DNA of 64,000 nucleotides from Croceimicrobium sp963974215. GTDB taxonomy: Bacteria > Bacteroidota > Bacteroidia > Flavobacteriales > Schleiferiaceae. The translations under genes were made by a program, and so were the position numbers. The notes below the pieces were generated by a model that saw nothing but the letters and a program-made list of their open reading frames with translations, was not told the DNA's origin and did not search any database. This document shows, one piece after another, positions 1 to 8,519 of this stretch. The stretch lies in the NCBI GenBank assembly GCA_963974215.1, contig CAXBBL010000003.1, forward strand, positions 305,097 to 369,096, written 5' to 3'. Each line of letters opens with the position of its first letter. Positions within the stretch are counted from its first letter, which is position 1.

Positions 1-96
1 AGATTTGATAACTATTCCTTCACCTTGCATTTTGCAAAGGTGCGCATTCCTGAGGCTTGAACAAAAGCTTTAACTTCGTCGCTCTAAAAAAATTAC
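1..96. other. Left edge, upstream region of gldA
   Basis: No gene is seen in these 96 bases. A motif resembling the Bacteroidota -7 element can be read on the minus strand near positions 31-42, so a divergent gene may begin to the left of the window. No ribosome binding site is obvious in front of the gldA ATG at 97. Confidence 0.3.
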
Positions 97-993
97 ATGT
101 CGATAGAGGTTAAGAATTTAACGAAGTTATACGGAGAGCAAAAAGCCTTAGATAATGTTAGCTTTTCTTTAGCGAAAGGAGAGATTGTAGGTTTCTTAGG
201 TCCCAATGGAGCGGGGAAATCTACCATGATGAAGATTCTAACGGGTTACATTCCGCCTAGCGAGGGTGAGGCTTTTGTGGGTGAACTCGATGTGCAGGCA
301 GAAGGAATTGAGGTGCGTAAAAAGGTGGGCTATCTGCCTGAGCACAATCCGCTTTATTTGGAAATGTATGTAAAGGAATACTTGTTTTTTATTGCGGGCC
401 TTTACGGAACGGATAAAGCGCAAGTGCCGATTATAATTGAAAAAGTAGGTTTGGAACCCGAAAAGCATAAGAAATTGGGACAGCTTTCGAAGGGTTATCG
501 CCAAAGAGCAGGTTTGGCAGCAGCACTTATCCATGAGCCCGAAGTTTTAATTTTAGATGAACCCACGACCGGTTTAGATGTAAATCAATTGGTTGAAATC
601 CGTCAGTTAATTAAAGAAGCGGGCAAGAACAAAACGGTAATGTTGAGTACCCACATTATGCAAGAGGTGGAGTATTTATGCGACCGCGTTATTATTATCA
701 ATAAAGGTAAAATTGTCGCCGATCGTCCCATTGCCGATTTGCAAAACCTCAAACCTGAAGCGCAGTACCGAGTGGAGTTTGATAAAACTTTTACGAAAAG
801 TGAGTTGCGTAAAATTACCGGTATCAGTAAAATTGAGGAAAATGGAACCAATCGCTGGTTACTGGAAGCCAAAGCCAGCGTAGATATGCGCGCGGCTATC
901 TTTCAATTTGCCGTAGAAAACCAAGCGGCGGTTTTAGAAATGCAAAAACAGTCGCTTAGTTTAGAAGATATCTTTAAAGAGCTGACGAATTAG
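97..993 (+). CDS. gldA: GldA, gliding-motility ABC transporter ATPase
   Basis: The product is a 298-residue ABC transporter ATPase that should energise the GldF/GldG membrane partners of the gliding-associated ABC complex at the inner membrane. Visible motifs are Walker A GPNGAGKST at residues 35-43, the signature LSKGYRQR near 130-138, Walker B VLILDEPT near 150, and the H-loop STHIMQEVEYLCDR. The C-terminal 90 residues form the extension typical of GldA/Nat-type subunits. GldF and GldG are not in this window, so the complex would be assembled from distant loci. gldB and gldC lie 4-5 kb downstream, which supports the Gld reading over a generic drug exporter, although the family boundary between GldA and other ABC-2 type ATPases is narrow. 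Confidence 0.85.
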   Translation: MSIEVKNLTKLYGEQKALDNVSFSLAKGEIVGFLGPNGAGKSTMMKILTGYIPPSEGEAFVGELDVQAEGIEVRKKVGYLPEHNPLYLEMYVKEYLFFIAGLYGTDKAQVPIIIEKVGLEPEKHKKLGQLSKGYRQRAGLAAALIHEPEVLILDEPTTGLDVNQLVEIRQLIKEAGKNKTVMLSTHIMQEVEYLCDRVIIINKGKIVADRPIADLQNLKPEAQYRVEFDKTFTKSELRKITGISKIEENGTNRWLLEAKASVDMRAAIFQFAVENQAAVLEMQKQSLSLEDIFKELTN

Positions 994-1000
994 TCGGCTC

Positions 1001-2308
1001 TTATTTTTTACGCATGTAAATTTCTACAGGAACGCCATTGAAATTAAAGTGCTCACGCAATTTGTTTTCTAAGAAACGCTTGTAAGGATCCTTCACGTAC
1101 TGCGGTAAATTGGCGAAAAAGGCAAAAGCAGGCGAACGCGTGGGCAACTGCGTACAGAATTTTATCTTAATTACTTTACCCTTAGTGGAGGGAGGAGGAT
1201 AAGCTTCAATTATGGGAAGCATCAATTCATTCAGCTTGCTAGTAGGAATTCGCTGGCTGCGTCTTTCGTAAACCGCTACCGCTTCTTCTACCGCTTTGTA
1301 AATTCTTTGCTTGGATTGCACACTCATGAAAATAACTGGAACATCGGTAAAAGGAGCAATGCGTGACTGAATCATTTCTTTAAACTCCTTGGCGGTATTG
1401 GTCTCTTTTTCTTCAATCAGATCCCATTTGTTCACCAAGACTACAATGCCTTTGCGATTGCGCTCGGCTAAAGAGAAGATGGCTAAATCTTGCCCTTCAA
1501 AACCGCGTTCAGCATCTACAATAATCAAGCAAATGTCCGAATCCTCAATGGCACGCACGGAACGAAGTACTGAGTAAAACTCTAGGTTTTCGTGTACTTT
1601 AGATTTCTTACGGATACCTGCGGTATCCACTAAAATGAAGTCTTTACCAAATAAATTATAACGCGTATTAATCGCATCGCGGGTAGTGCCTGCTACATCG
1701 GTTACGATATTGCGATTAACACCAGTAATAGCATTTATAAAAGAAGACTTTCCCGCATTAGGTCTACCGATTACGGCAATTTTTGGAATGTCTAATTCTT
1801 CCTCTTCTTCTGCTTTAGGAAGTTTTTCAATCATCGCGTCAAGCATTTCACCTGTGCCGCTACCATTATTGGCTGAAATATTGAAAACCTCTCCTAATCC
1901 TAAGCTGTAAAATTCGGCTGATTGAGTTTGGCGCATAGCGTTATCAACCTTGTTAGCCACTACCATTAAAGGCTTTTTGGAAGGACGTAACAAGGCGGCT
2001 ACTTCCTCATCCATACCCGTAATACCATCGTCGGCATCTACTAAGAAAAGGATAAGACTAGCCTCTTCGATAGCAATATTTACTTGCTTGCGAATTTCCC
2101 CTTCAAATACATCATCAGATCCCATGATATAACCACCGGTGTCGATAACTGAAAATTGGTGCCCCGCCCATTCTGCTTTGCCGTAAAGACGATCACGGGT
2201 TACCCCAGACACAGAATCTACAATGGCCGTGCGATTTTCGGTAAGTCGGTTGAATAAAGTGGATTTGCCCACATTGGGTCTTCCTACAATGGCGATGATG
2301 TTGCCCAA
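1001..2308 (-). CDS. der: Der (EngA), double-domain ribosome-assembly GTPase
   Basis: This 435-residue protein has two tandem GTPase domains, with P-loops GRPNVGKST at residues 8-16 and GRPNAGKSS near 180, each followed by a DTAG/DTGG switch and an NKWD or NKVD base-recognition motif, and then a KH-like C-terminal domain. This architecture is diagnostic of Der, which is needed for maturation of the 50S ribosomal subunit. The length matches the family. The start is TTG at 2308, the only one that preserves the canonical N-terminus MGNIIAIVGRPN. The gene is convergent with gldA, with only 7 bp between the stops. A clear -7 element lies 16-24 bp upstream of the start codon, so the leader must be very short. 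Confidence 0.97.
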   Translation of the reverse strand: MGNIIAIVGRPNVGKSTLFNRLTENRTAIVDSVSGVTRDRLYGKAEWAGHQFSVIDTGGYIMGSDDVFEGEIRKQVNIAIEEASLILFLVDADDGITGMDEEVAALLRPSKKPLMVVANKVDNAMRQTQSAEFYSLGLGEVFNISANNGSGTGEMLDAMIEKLPKAEEEEELDIPKIAVIGRPNAGKSSFINAITGVNRNIVTDVAGTTRDAINTRYNLFGKDFILVDTAGIRKKSKVHENLEFYSVLRSVRAIEDSDICLIIVDAERGFEGQDLAIFSLAERNRKGIVVLVNKWDLIEEKETNTAKEFKEMIQSRIAPFTDVPVIFMSVQSKQRIYKAVEEAVAVYERRSQRIPTSKLNELMLPIIEAYPPPSTKGKVIKIKFCTQLPTRSPAFAFFANLPQYVKDPYKRFLENKLREHFNFNGVPVEIYMRKK

Positions 2309-2323
2309 AACTCTAAATTTTTT

Positions 2324-2332
2324 GCAAAGATA
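2324..2332 (-). promoter_or_regulatory. Bacteroidota -7 promoter element for der
   Basis: On the minus strand the sequence reads TATCTTTGC, a perfect match to the TAnnTTTGC element recognised by the Bacteroidota primary sigma factor. It ends 16 bp before the TTG start of der, implying a leader of about 10 nt or less. Confidence 0.65.
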
Positions 2333-2370
2333 GACTATTCACGCTAGCGACAATTTTATTTGTAAAGAGC

Positions 2371-3264
2371 TTAGTTTTTCTCATTCCCCGCCTCCAAATC
2401 GCAGTTTTCACCATCCAATTCGGTTTGCAGCGTAAAATGTTGGAAATTATACTTTTTCAAAATTTCTTGCACCGCTACTTTAGTGGTTTCAATCTGCTTA
2501 AAGCGCTCAATGTTTTTAAGTTTTAGGTGGCTGCTAAATACGTGATGTTCGCCTTCTAGTGACCAAATATGGGTGTGGTGTAAAGACTGAATATTTTCCA
2601 CCGCGAGAATTTGCTGCTCAATCTTTTTTAAGTCGATATCCTGCGGCACACCTTGCAGAAAAACATAAAGAGTCTCTTTGAGTCGGCCAATTACCCCCCA
2701 AAGAATGTAAGCACTAATGAGAAGTGACAGTGCAGGGTCGAGATAATGAATATCTTGGAATTTAAGGATGATGGCTACTATTAATACCGCTACCCAGCCT
2801 AATACATCTTCCAGTAAATGCCAAGAAACTACCTTTTCGTTGAGCGATTTTCCACCACTCAGTTTCCAAGCTGCATAACCATTTACCGCAATTCCAAAAA
2901 GCGCAAATAGAATCATTCCATTGGCATCGGAATGTTGAGGTTCTAATATGCGACCTACCGCTTCGTAAATTACATAGATTGATCCGGCAATGAGAACGAT
3001 ACTATTAATTAAAGCTCCTAGAAGAGAGAAACGGGCATAGCCAAAAGAGAATTTAGAATTGGCTTCTTGCTTTGATTTCGCATCTAAAAACCAAGCCGTC
3101 CCCAAAGAAAGACTATCCCCTAAATCGTGCACGGCATCCGAAATTATGGCCACGCTGTTCACATAAAAGCCCCCGAAGAGTTCTAAAATGGTAAAGCCCA
3201 CATTGAGTAGGAAAGCGATCTTTAGATTTTTACCAGATTTAGTATGACGGTGGTCATGTCCCAT
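2371..3264 (-). CDS. Cation diffusion facilitator (Zn/Cd/Co efflux) protein
   Basis: This 297-residue inner-membrane protein has the six-helix layout of the CDF family, which exports divalent metals in exchange for protons. The metal-site motifs are visible: the TM2 motif SDAVHDLGDS and the TM5 motif WHLLEDVLGW carry the paired His/Asp residues that bind zinc. The N-terminus MGHDHRHTKSG is histidine rich, and a cytoplasmic dimerisation domain with HTHIWSLEGEHHVFSSH occupies the last 90 residues. It resembles CzcD/ZitB. The metal cannot be decided from sequence alone. It is on the same strand as nadE and der but spaced as a separate gene. Confidence 0.9.
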   Translation of the reverse strand: MGHDHRHTKSGKNLKIAFLLNVGFTILELFGGFYVNSVAIISDAVHDLGDSLSLGTAWFLDAKSKQEANSKFSFGYARFSLLGALINSIVLIAGSIYVIYEAVGRILEPQHSDANGMILFALFGIAVNGYAAWKLSGGKSLNEKVVSWHLLEDVLGWVAVLIVAIILKFQDIHYLDPALSLLISAYILWGVIGRLKETLYVFLQGVPQDIDLKKIEQQILAVENIQSLHHTHIWSLEGEHHVFSSHLKLKNIERFKQIETTKVAVQEILKKYNFQHFTLQTELDGENCDLEAGNEKN

Positions 3265-3322
3265 AATTCTTGTTTTTAAAGACGCATCTACCGAAAGGGA
3301 GGGAAAACTGAACTATTGAAGT

Positions 3323-4120
3323 TTACTCCCCAGCCATCAAATCTTCGGGAATCTCACAAATTGGTATCGGCAGCATTTTATGCTTATTGGCGCGGTTGTA
3401 CTTTTCGTAGATGCGCATCACTTCTGCTTCACGTCCCTGAAAATCTTTGGGACTTTTATTCCGTTTTTCTTGTTCCATGGCCCATTCCAATTCGGGATAT
3501 GTGGCTCCTAACTGGTCTTCATCGGTACGATCGTCGCCCCAAAGTCCATCGGTAGGTGGAGCTACTAAAATATCTTCAATTACGCCTAGTTCTTTGGCAA
3601 GGGCAAAAACTTCTGATTTGTAGAGATCCGCTATCGGACTTAGGTCTACACCTCCGTCGCCGTATTTGGTATAAAAGCCTACACCGAAATCTTCCACTTT
3701 ATTGCCAGTCCCTACCACTAATTTTCCTTCTAGAGCGGCGAAATAATAGAGGGTAGTCATGCGTAACCGCGCGCGCGAATTTACGAGGCTCATATCCTTC
3801 GCATCCGAACCAGGAACATTGGGAAGACTGCCAATAAAATGGTCAAATACTGGGCTGAGGTCTACTTCAACACGACTAACATTGGAGAATTTTTTCTGCA
3901 AATTATCAATGTGTTGGCGGGCTCTGCTAACTTGCTTGAGGCTTTGGTAAATAGGCATCTCCACGCAAGTGGTGGGAAAGCCAGTAAGTGCAGCGAGGTA
4001 GGAGGTAAGGGCGCTATCAATGCCGCCAGAAACGCCCACAATATATCCTTTGGTACCCGATTTTTCCGTGTACGATTTCAACCAATTTACGATGTATTCG
4101 ATGGTTTCTTGCTTCTTCAT
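3323..4120 (-). CDS. nadE: NAD+ synthetase, ammonia-dependent
   Basis: The 265-residue product catalyses the last step of NAD synthesis, amidation of deamido-NAD with ATP. The N-type ATP pyrophosphatase P-loop GVSGGIDSAL lies at residues 28-37, and GTGNKVEDFGVGFYTKYGDGGVD, split here across the deamido-NAD site, is also typical. The glutaminase (nitrilase) domain of the longer bacterial enzyme is absent, so ammonia is the expected nitrogen donor. nadE sits next to gldB in other gliding Bacteroidota as well, as I recall. The gene ends 58 bp before the start side of the CDF gene and follows the barrel gene by 11 bp, so the two may be cotranscribed. Confidence 0.95.
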   Translation of the reverse strand: MKKQETIEYIVNWLKSYTEKSGTKGYIVGVSGGIDSALTSYLAALTGFPTTCVEMPIYQSLKQVSRARQHIDNLQKKFSNVSRVEVDLSPVFDHFIGSLPNVPGSDAKDMSLVNSRARLRMTTLYYFAALEGKLVVGTGNKVEDFGVGFYTKYGDGGVDLSPIADLYKSEVFALAKELGVIEDILVAPPTDGLWGDDRTDEDQLGATYPELEWAMEQEKRNKSPKDFQGREAEVMRIYEKYNRANKHKMLPIPICEIPEDLMAGE

Positions 4121-4131
4121 AGCGACCCGAT

Positions 4132-4755
4132 TTAAAATAAGATGCCTACAGTAACAGAAATATAATCAAAGCGGTAGAGCGATTGTTCATTTAAACGGGG
4201 ATCTTCATCGCTTAGTAAATTATTAGTGAGCGCACGGTGATACTGAAAACGCCCTAGCGCTTTAGTGCCACCACCGAGATCGTATTCCCAGCCTAAACCA
4301 ATGCGAAATGTGGCATCAAAAAGACTTATTAAACTAGAGTTTTCAAAAAAACGTCCCGGTTCCCAACTTACCTCTTCGCCCGTTTCAAAGCCTAGGGCAA
4401 AACCCATTTCTGCAAAATAAGTATTGTAGCCAAATTGTCGCGTTCGCATTTTAATTTGAATGGGAATCTGAATGAAATTGGCACGGTAACTTGCAGTAGT
4501 ATCGTTAAGATTTAAAGATCCGCCGCGACGAACAAACTCGAAACCCGATGTAAAGGAGTAGCGCTCAGTAAAATTAAACTCGGCTAAGGCGCCGAAACCA
4601 AAAGTTAAAGCCGAGCCACCGCTGGCATTTGCCTGATTGGTATTGAGGTAACTTATCTGGCTCGAGCCGATTACTCCTAATTGAAATTTGCGATCTTGCC
4701 CCGAGCTTAGACCAACCATTAGAAATACGAAAAGACCAGTGATACTTAAGCGCAT
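4132..4755 (-). CDS. PorT-like outer-membrane beta-barrel protein
   Basis: With the start placed at ATG 4755 the product is 207 residues and begins with a clean signal peptide (MRLSITGLFVFLMVGLSSGQ). An upstream in-frame ATG at 4779 would put charged residues before the signal. The rest has alternating hydrophobic and polar residues, ends in ...SVTVGILF with a terminal Phe, and contains motifs such as FGFGALAEFNFTERYSF that mark the small Bacteroidota beta-barrel family (PorT / PF13568-like). Its precise role is unknown. It is divergent from gldB with 43 bp between the starts, and may be cotranscribed with nadE, 11 bp downstream. Confidence 0.75.
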   Translation of the reverse strand: MRLSITGLFVFLMVGLSSGQDRKFQLGVIGSSQISYLNTNQANASGGSALTFGFGALAEFNFTERYSFTSGFEFVRRGGSLNLNDTTASYRANFIQIPIQIKMRTRQFGYNTYFAEMGFALGFETGEEVSWEPGRFFENSSLISLFDATFRIGLGWEYDLGGGTKALGRFQYHRALTNNLLSDEDPRLNEQSLYRFDYISVTVGILF

Positions 4756-4798
4756 GTTAAAAGTTTTAGATTTGAACAAAATTAAGACCCTTAAAAGA

Positions 4799-5788
4799 AT
4801 GAAGGCCTATCCGAAGCTGCTTTTATTTTTTACACTGCTCCTGATGGCAACACTGCCGTTTCAATCTTGTGAGAATGAGAAGGATATCGATCTAAGCACC
4901 ATAGAGGTTGAAACGGATATAAAACGCTTTGATCGGGCTTTTTTCACCATGGATACCCTCAACTTCTCGCAAAACTTAGCCGCTTTAGAGCAAGATTTTC
5001 CCCCTTTCTTTAGCGCAAAAACTGAAGAAATATTTTGGCGCAATCAACGCGAAGACGAATTGCAACTGAAGCTTTTTAAGCAGACCGAAAAACTCTTTGG
5101 CGATATGGAAAAGGAGCAGGCAGAATTGAACCGTATTTTTAAGCGCTTTTATTATTATTTCGGACAAGATAAACAGTTTCAGGTTTATAGTTATATCTCT
5201 CGCTTAGATTACGAATATCCCATAATTGTGGCGCCGCCTTATTGTTTTATTGGTTTAGATATGTACTTGGGAGAGAACAATGACTATTACGCATCTTTAC
5301 CCAATTACTTGCAGTTTAAAAGGCAACCGCAGTTTTTATTAAGAGATGTCGCCTTTGCTCTTGCTGAAAATACTTTCGGCCTACAAGTAGATGAAAACAA
5401 GCTACTTGATGCGATGATATATCACGGAAAGCTCTTGTATGTTACGGATCAATTATGTCCTTTTTTACGCCAGGATGAGCTCCTAGTTTATCCCCCGAAG
5501 AAAATGGCATTTTGCGAAGAACACGAGCGCAATATGTGGATTTATTTTATTGAAAATGGCGTGCTTTTTAAAAGTGATGCTGAGCTGCAGAGACGTTTTA
5601 TTGACGTGGCGCCTTTTAGCAAATTCCGCACTGATACCGATCCACAAACTCCCGGAGGAGTAGGACGTTGGTTCGGTTATAATATTGTTTCGGCCTATAT
5701 GGAGGAAAATCCTGAGCTCAGTTTAAAGCAACTTTTAGAAGAGAAAGATGCAGCGAAAATTTTAAAGCTGTCTAACTATAAGCCCTAA
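4799..5788 (+). CDS. gldB: GldB, gliding-motility lipoprotein
   Basis: The start ATG at 4799 gives a 329-residue lipoprotein with a signal peptide ending in the lipobox LPFQSC. The body, including ETDIKRFDRAFF near the N-terminus, the central segment PPYCFIGLDMYLGENNDYY and the C-terminal PGGVGRWFGYNIVSAYMEEN, matches the GldB family, which is required for gliding in Flavobacterium johnsoniae. Its biochemical role is not established; a distant likeness to HEXXH-less metallopeptidase folds has been suggested for the family. It lies 61 bp upstream of gldC, and nadE is on the other side, which is the usual neighbourhood. An in-frame ATG at 4754 is less likely because it adds a charged leader. 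Confidence 0.93.
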   Translation: MKAYPKLLLFFTLLLMATLPFQSCENEKDIDLSTIEVETDIKRFDRAFFTMDTLNFSQNLAALEQDFPPFFSAKTEEIFWRNQREDELQLKLFKQTEKLFGDMEKEQAELNRIFKRFYYYFGQDKQFQVYSYISRLDYEYPIIVAPPYCFIGLDMYLGENNDYYASLPNYLQFKRQPQFLLRDVAFALAENTFGLQVDENKLLDAMIYHGKLLYVTDQLCPFLRQDELLVYPPKKMAFCEEHERNMWIYFIENGVLFKSDAELQRRFIDVAPFSKFRTDTDPQTPGGVGRWFGYNIVSAYMEENPELSLKQLLEEKDAAKILKLSNYKP

Positions 5789-5827
5789 GCATTAGTCTAT
5801 CTAAGGGGAATTACCCTCGTGAAAATG

Positions 5828-5836
5828 TACCTTTGC
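5828..5836 (+). promoter_or_regulatory. -7 promoter element for gldC
   Basis: TACCTTTGC matches the Bacteroidota -7 consensus and ends 13 bp before the gldC ATG. The predicted transcript would have a leader of roughly 6-8 nt, so gldC can be made independently of gldB from a nearly leaderless mRNA. Confidence 0.6.
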
Positions 5837-5849
5837 CAAAAATTTAAAT

Positions 5850-6191
5850 ATGGCTATTGCACATACTTCCAACATAACATTAGAAATCTCTCTTGACGAG
5901 AATAAAGTTCCCGAAACCATAACGTGGAATGCTCCCGATAGCGGAGTGGAAAATACCAAAACTAAGGCCACAATGTTATCCGTTTGGGACGATAAAACCC
6001 AAGAAACTTTGCGCATCGATCTTTGGACCAAAGACATGCCTTTAGACCAAATGAAGAAATACATTCACCAAAATATTATGGCTTTAGCCGATACGCTCGA
6101 ACGTGCAGGTGGTGAGGCAGAACTAGCTAAAGATTTAAGAGAATATAGCTTGGAACTAGGCGAGAAAATGAGCGTTTTAAAACGCGGCTAG
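5850..6191 (+). CDS. gldC: GldC, gliding-motility accessory protein
   Basis: The 113-residue soluble protein matches GldC: it opens with a beta-rich segment (SNITLEISLDENKVPETITW), has the hallmark KATMLSVWDDKTQETLRIDLWTK, split by the family's conserved W-D-D, and ends with a helical ALADTLERAGGEAELAKDLREY tail. GldC is not itself predicted to be membrane anchored and has no signal peptide; in F. johnsoniae it supports full gliding and is cotranscribed with or adjacent to gldB. Length equals the usual family length. It has its own promoter-like element just upstream. Confidence 0.93.
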   Translation: MAIAHTSNITLEISLDENKVPETITWNAPDSGVENTKTKATMLSVWDDKTQETLRIDLWTKDMPLDQMKKYIHQNIMALADTLERAGGEAELAKDLREYSLELGEKMSVLKRG

Positions 6192-6339
6192 TTTTTCGAG
6201 TTCTCTTGTTTTTTTTGCTTCTAGCGAATATCAGTGGCTGTAACTTCAGACCGAACTCAGTTTACTTTTAAGATTTTTTATAGACACTTGAGAATACAAG
6301 AATTTTTCAGCGTTGTAATCTGCAAAAGGAAAATCTAAA

Positions 6340-6592
6340 CTGTCTCTTCATGGCAATGGGCCTTCGACCATGTTTAGGCAAGTGGTGACTAGGTCCGTGG
6401 GTTGTAAAAAATGTCAATACGACAATTTAGAAGCTGCCGTTAAACTTGCTGGTCCAATTTAGTCAAGCGGCGATGGGGCAGTTTTAAATTAGTGAAAACT
6501 GCTACGAAATTCACAGAATAGGTCAGGACAGTGCTTGGTGCAAAGAATGGCCTAAGGGGAAAAGGGCAATTAGAAATGCTCCTGCTAAATAA
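6340..6592 (+). pseudogene. Possible relic of a small cysteine-containing coding sequence
   Basis: The 470-bp gap between gldC and the HD-domain gene has no intact ORF, but two protein-like stretches can be read in it. The frame through 6349 reads HGNGPSTMFRQVVTRSVGCK followed by a CxxC-type segment and then a stop. In a different frame from 6494 one reads ENCYEIHRIGQDSAWCKEW and further basic residues to a stop near 6592. The amino-acid texture is protein-like and a single frameshift would join them, but I do not recognise the family. It may be non-coding sequence that happens to look coding. The rest of the gap holds one MITE-arm-like stretch near 6251. Confidence 0.25.
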
Positions 6593-6663
6593 AAACTCAA
6601 TAAATTCGAAGATTAAATAAAGCCTATTAAATTTCAGACCAAAATATTTAATCGCCTCAAATT

Positions 6664-7245
6664 ATGGAACATACTAAAGCAATAGATTTCGTTTTACGTA
6701 AACTGCAAAATGAGTTGCCTGCAAACCTGCGTTACCATTCTATGGAGCATACTTTGGCCGTTTTACACTCTGCCGAATATTTGGCTAAAAAGGAAGGTTT
6801 ATCAGAAGATGAAATAATACTGTTGCTTACGGCTGCTGCTTACCACGATAGCGGCTTTACCGTTGCCTATAAAAATCACGAAGAAATTGGCTGTGAAATA
6901 GCCGCAGAAGCCTTACCGCAATTTGGTTATACTCCCGAGCAAATTACCGCGATTAAAAGTTTAATCATGTCTACGAAAATCCCTCAAAGCCCAAGTAATA
7001 AGATCGAAAAGGTCCTTTGTGATGCGGATTTAGATTATTTAGGAGGCGATAATTATGGAGAAATATCGGATAGTCTGCGCGATGAATTAGGTCTAAATGG
7101 AATTGTACTTAGCGCGGAGGAGTGGCTTGGTATTCAGATTAAATTTTTAGAAAAGCATCATTACTGGACCGACTTCGCTCTCAAGGTATTAAAGCCGCGC
7201 AAGCAATTGGTTTTAGAGCGATTGCGAAAAGAAGCCGGCGCTTAA
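6664..7245 (+). CDS. HD-domain metal-dependent phosphohydrolase
   Basis: The 193-residue cytosolic protein shows the HD-superfamily metal site in order: a first His in the segment RYHSMEHTLAV near residues 22-32, the HD doublet in AAAYHDSGF near 58-66, a further His in NHEEIGCEIAAEAL, and a late Asp in CDADLDYLGGD. Such proteins hydrolyse phosphomonoesters or phosphodiesters of nucleotides; the substrate cannot be told. It is a stand-alone HD domain without a RelA/SpoT, GAF or response-regulator partner. It follows the gldC gap and is the last plus-strand gene before a convergent minus-strand stress gene. Confidence 0.85.
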   Translation: MEHTKAIDFVLRKLQNELPANLRYHSMEHTLAVLHSAEYLAKKEGLSEDEIILLLTAAAYHDSGFTVAYKNHEEIGCEIAAEALPQFGYTPEQITAIKSLIMSTKIPQSPSNKIEKVLCDADLDYLGGDNYGEISDSLRDELGLNGIVLSAEEWLGIQIKFLEKHHYWTDFALKVLKPRKQLVLERLRKEAGA

Positions 7246-7276
7246 ACCAATCACCTATTAGACTACTTTTTTTTTT

Positions 7277-7410
7277 GGGCGGCAACCGGGCTTTACGCTC
7301 CAAGTCCTCGCTCCAATACTCTATTTGTTCTAGCTTCCTTTGGTCGCTAGGGTTTTCTAATTATAGAGTTATTGTCGCTGTGGGCTTTCCACTGCAATCC
7401 CTGCCGCGAA
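7277..7410. repeat. Structured intergenic element with paired GGGCTTT motifs
   Basis: Two related copies of a motif of about 24 nt, GGGCTTTaCgCTcCAAgtCC and GGGCTTTcCaCTgCAAtcCC, lie at 7288-7311 and 7382-7405. Between them are nested inverted repeats: AATACTCTAT at 7315-7324 pairs with ATAGAGTTATT at 7363-7373, and inside this CTAGC pairs with GCTAG around 7330-7350. This is a compact foldable element filling most of the gap between two convergent genes. From memory, similar GGGCTTTCCGCTGCAATCCC blocks recur in intergenic DNA of many Flavobacteriia, but I cannot check this here. The apparent ORF across it is not protein-like. Confidence 0.55.
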
Positions 7411-7474
7411 ATATCGTTTCAGCTGACAAGCGTAAGGCCGAATTTCATTCAAACTCAACTCGGAAAGCAGAAAA

Positions 7475-7516
7475 AGAAAAACCCCTCAGTAATTTGTTGT
7501 TAAATCTGCTGAGAGG
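7475..7516 (-). terminator. Rho-independent terminator of the universal stress gene
   Basis: On the minus strand CCTCTCAG (7509-7516) pairs with CTGAGGGG (7482-7489), and a run of T follows (the A-rich 7475-7481 on the plus strand). The loop is 19 nt, longer than usual, but the position 40 bp after the stop of the minus-strand gene at 7556 fits a terminator. Confidence 0.6.
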
Positions 7517-7555
7517 CATGGATATAAAAGCTAATGTAATGTCTTCATTGCTTCT

Positions 7556-8377
7556 TTATATGCCCACAAAAGAGTAATTCGATTTAACTCCAATTCTTTC
7601 TTCAACATTCACAATTAACACCGGAATTTGCCATTCGTTAGTGATCAATTCCTGCGAAAATTTTTCAAATTGTGGGATAATAGTTTCTGGATAATGGGCT
7701 ATTGCAAATAAGTCGGCTCCAATTTCGGCGCCGTAACTAATTACTGCTTTGTGAAAAGATTGCTTGTCGTCTAAAGTATTTACCACGTGTTTTACCCCGT
7801 CTTTGTTAAGCTGACGACCAACCTTGCTAAGGTTATTGGCTAAGCGCTTGATTAAAAAGTCATCACTTTGTGCTTTTGCCACAATATGAATTTCCGCATT
7901 AAATTTCTGTGCGATTTTGCTGGCGAAGCCAACCATCTGAATTTTCTCGTACGATAAATCAACTGGCAAAACAATGCGATTGATGCTTTCGCTTGGCCCT
8001 TTTTTCTGGGTGATAATAAAGGGAGTATTAGAACTAGTGATAACCTTTATAGCATGAGATCCTAGCAGCTTTTGCAGTCCCTTAGCTCCGTGCGTTCCCA
8101 TAATTAACAGCTGAAAACCACCGTCTTCCGCTTCTTTGCCAATATCTTGAAAAATATCACCCACGCTAACCTTAGTACTGATTTTAGCAGCTTGCTCTGG
8201 CTTTAAACTACTTTTTAACTCTTCAAAAAGACTTTCAGCTTTACTTTGTTCTTTTTCGCTTTTAACAATATGTAAGACTTGAATTTCGCTTTCTGCATCA
8301 GCTTCAGAAATAGTTAAAGCATGCTCTAAAGCTATTCTAGTGATAGGGGTGAAATCGTAAGGTACGAGGTATTTCAT
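7556..8377 (-). CDS. Tandem-domain universal stress protein (UspA family)
   Basis: The 273-residue cytosolic protein holds two Usp domains in tandem, roughly 1-130 and 135-262. The first carries the nucleotide-binding motif MGTHGAKGLQKLLGSHA, close to the G-2x-G-9x-G(S/T) ATP signature; the second (FAIAHYPETIIPQFEKFSQE) has lost it. Two-domain Usp proteins of this size are common in Bacteroidota and are linked to stress survival, but no specific role can be assigned. It is convergent with the HD-domain gene and followed by a terminator hairpin. A 140-bp gap separates its start from the end of engB; nothing else is seen there. Confidence 0.9.
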   Translation of the reverse strand: MKYLVPYDFTPITRIALEHALTISEADAESEIQVLHIVKSEKEQSKAESLFEELKSSLKPEQAAKISTKVSVGDIFQDIGKEAEDGGFQLLIMGTHGAKGLQKLLGSHAIKVITSSNTPFIITQKKGPSESINRIVLPVDLSYEKIQMVGFASKIAQKFNAEIHIVAKAQSDDFLIKRLANNLSKVGRQLNKDGVKHVVNTLDDKQSFHKAVISYGAEIGADLFAIAHYPETIIPQFEKFSQELITNEWQIPVLIVNVEERIGVKSNYSFVGI

Positions 8378-8519
8378 GGGGAAAAATTGAGGACGGGAAG
8401 ATAGAAATTTTTAAAAAAAAAGTAGTAGCTAGAAAGCCTAAAAAGTGGCGTTCTAGATTTTTAATTTAAAATAGAAATGCCGCGTACTAGCATTACGCGT
8501 TTCTTAAGACTATACTTCT

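Noticed and set aside
7275..7577. 100-residue plus-strand frame over the structured intergenic element
   Set aside because: Composition is not protein-like; the frame covers repeated motifs, hairpins and the terminator of the minus-strand gene.
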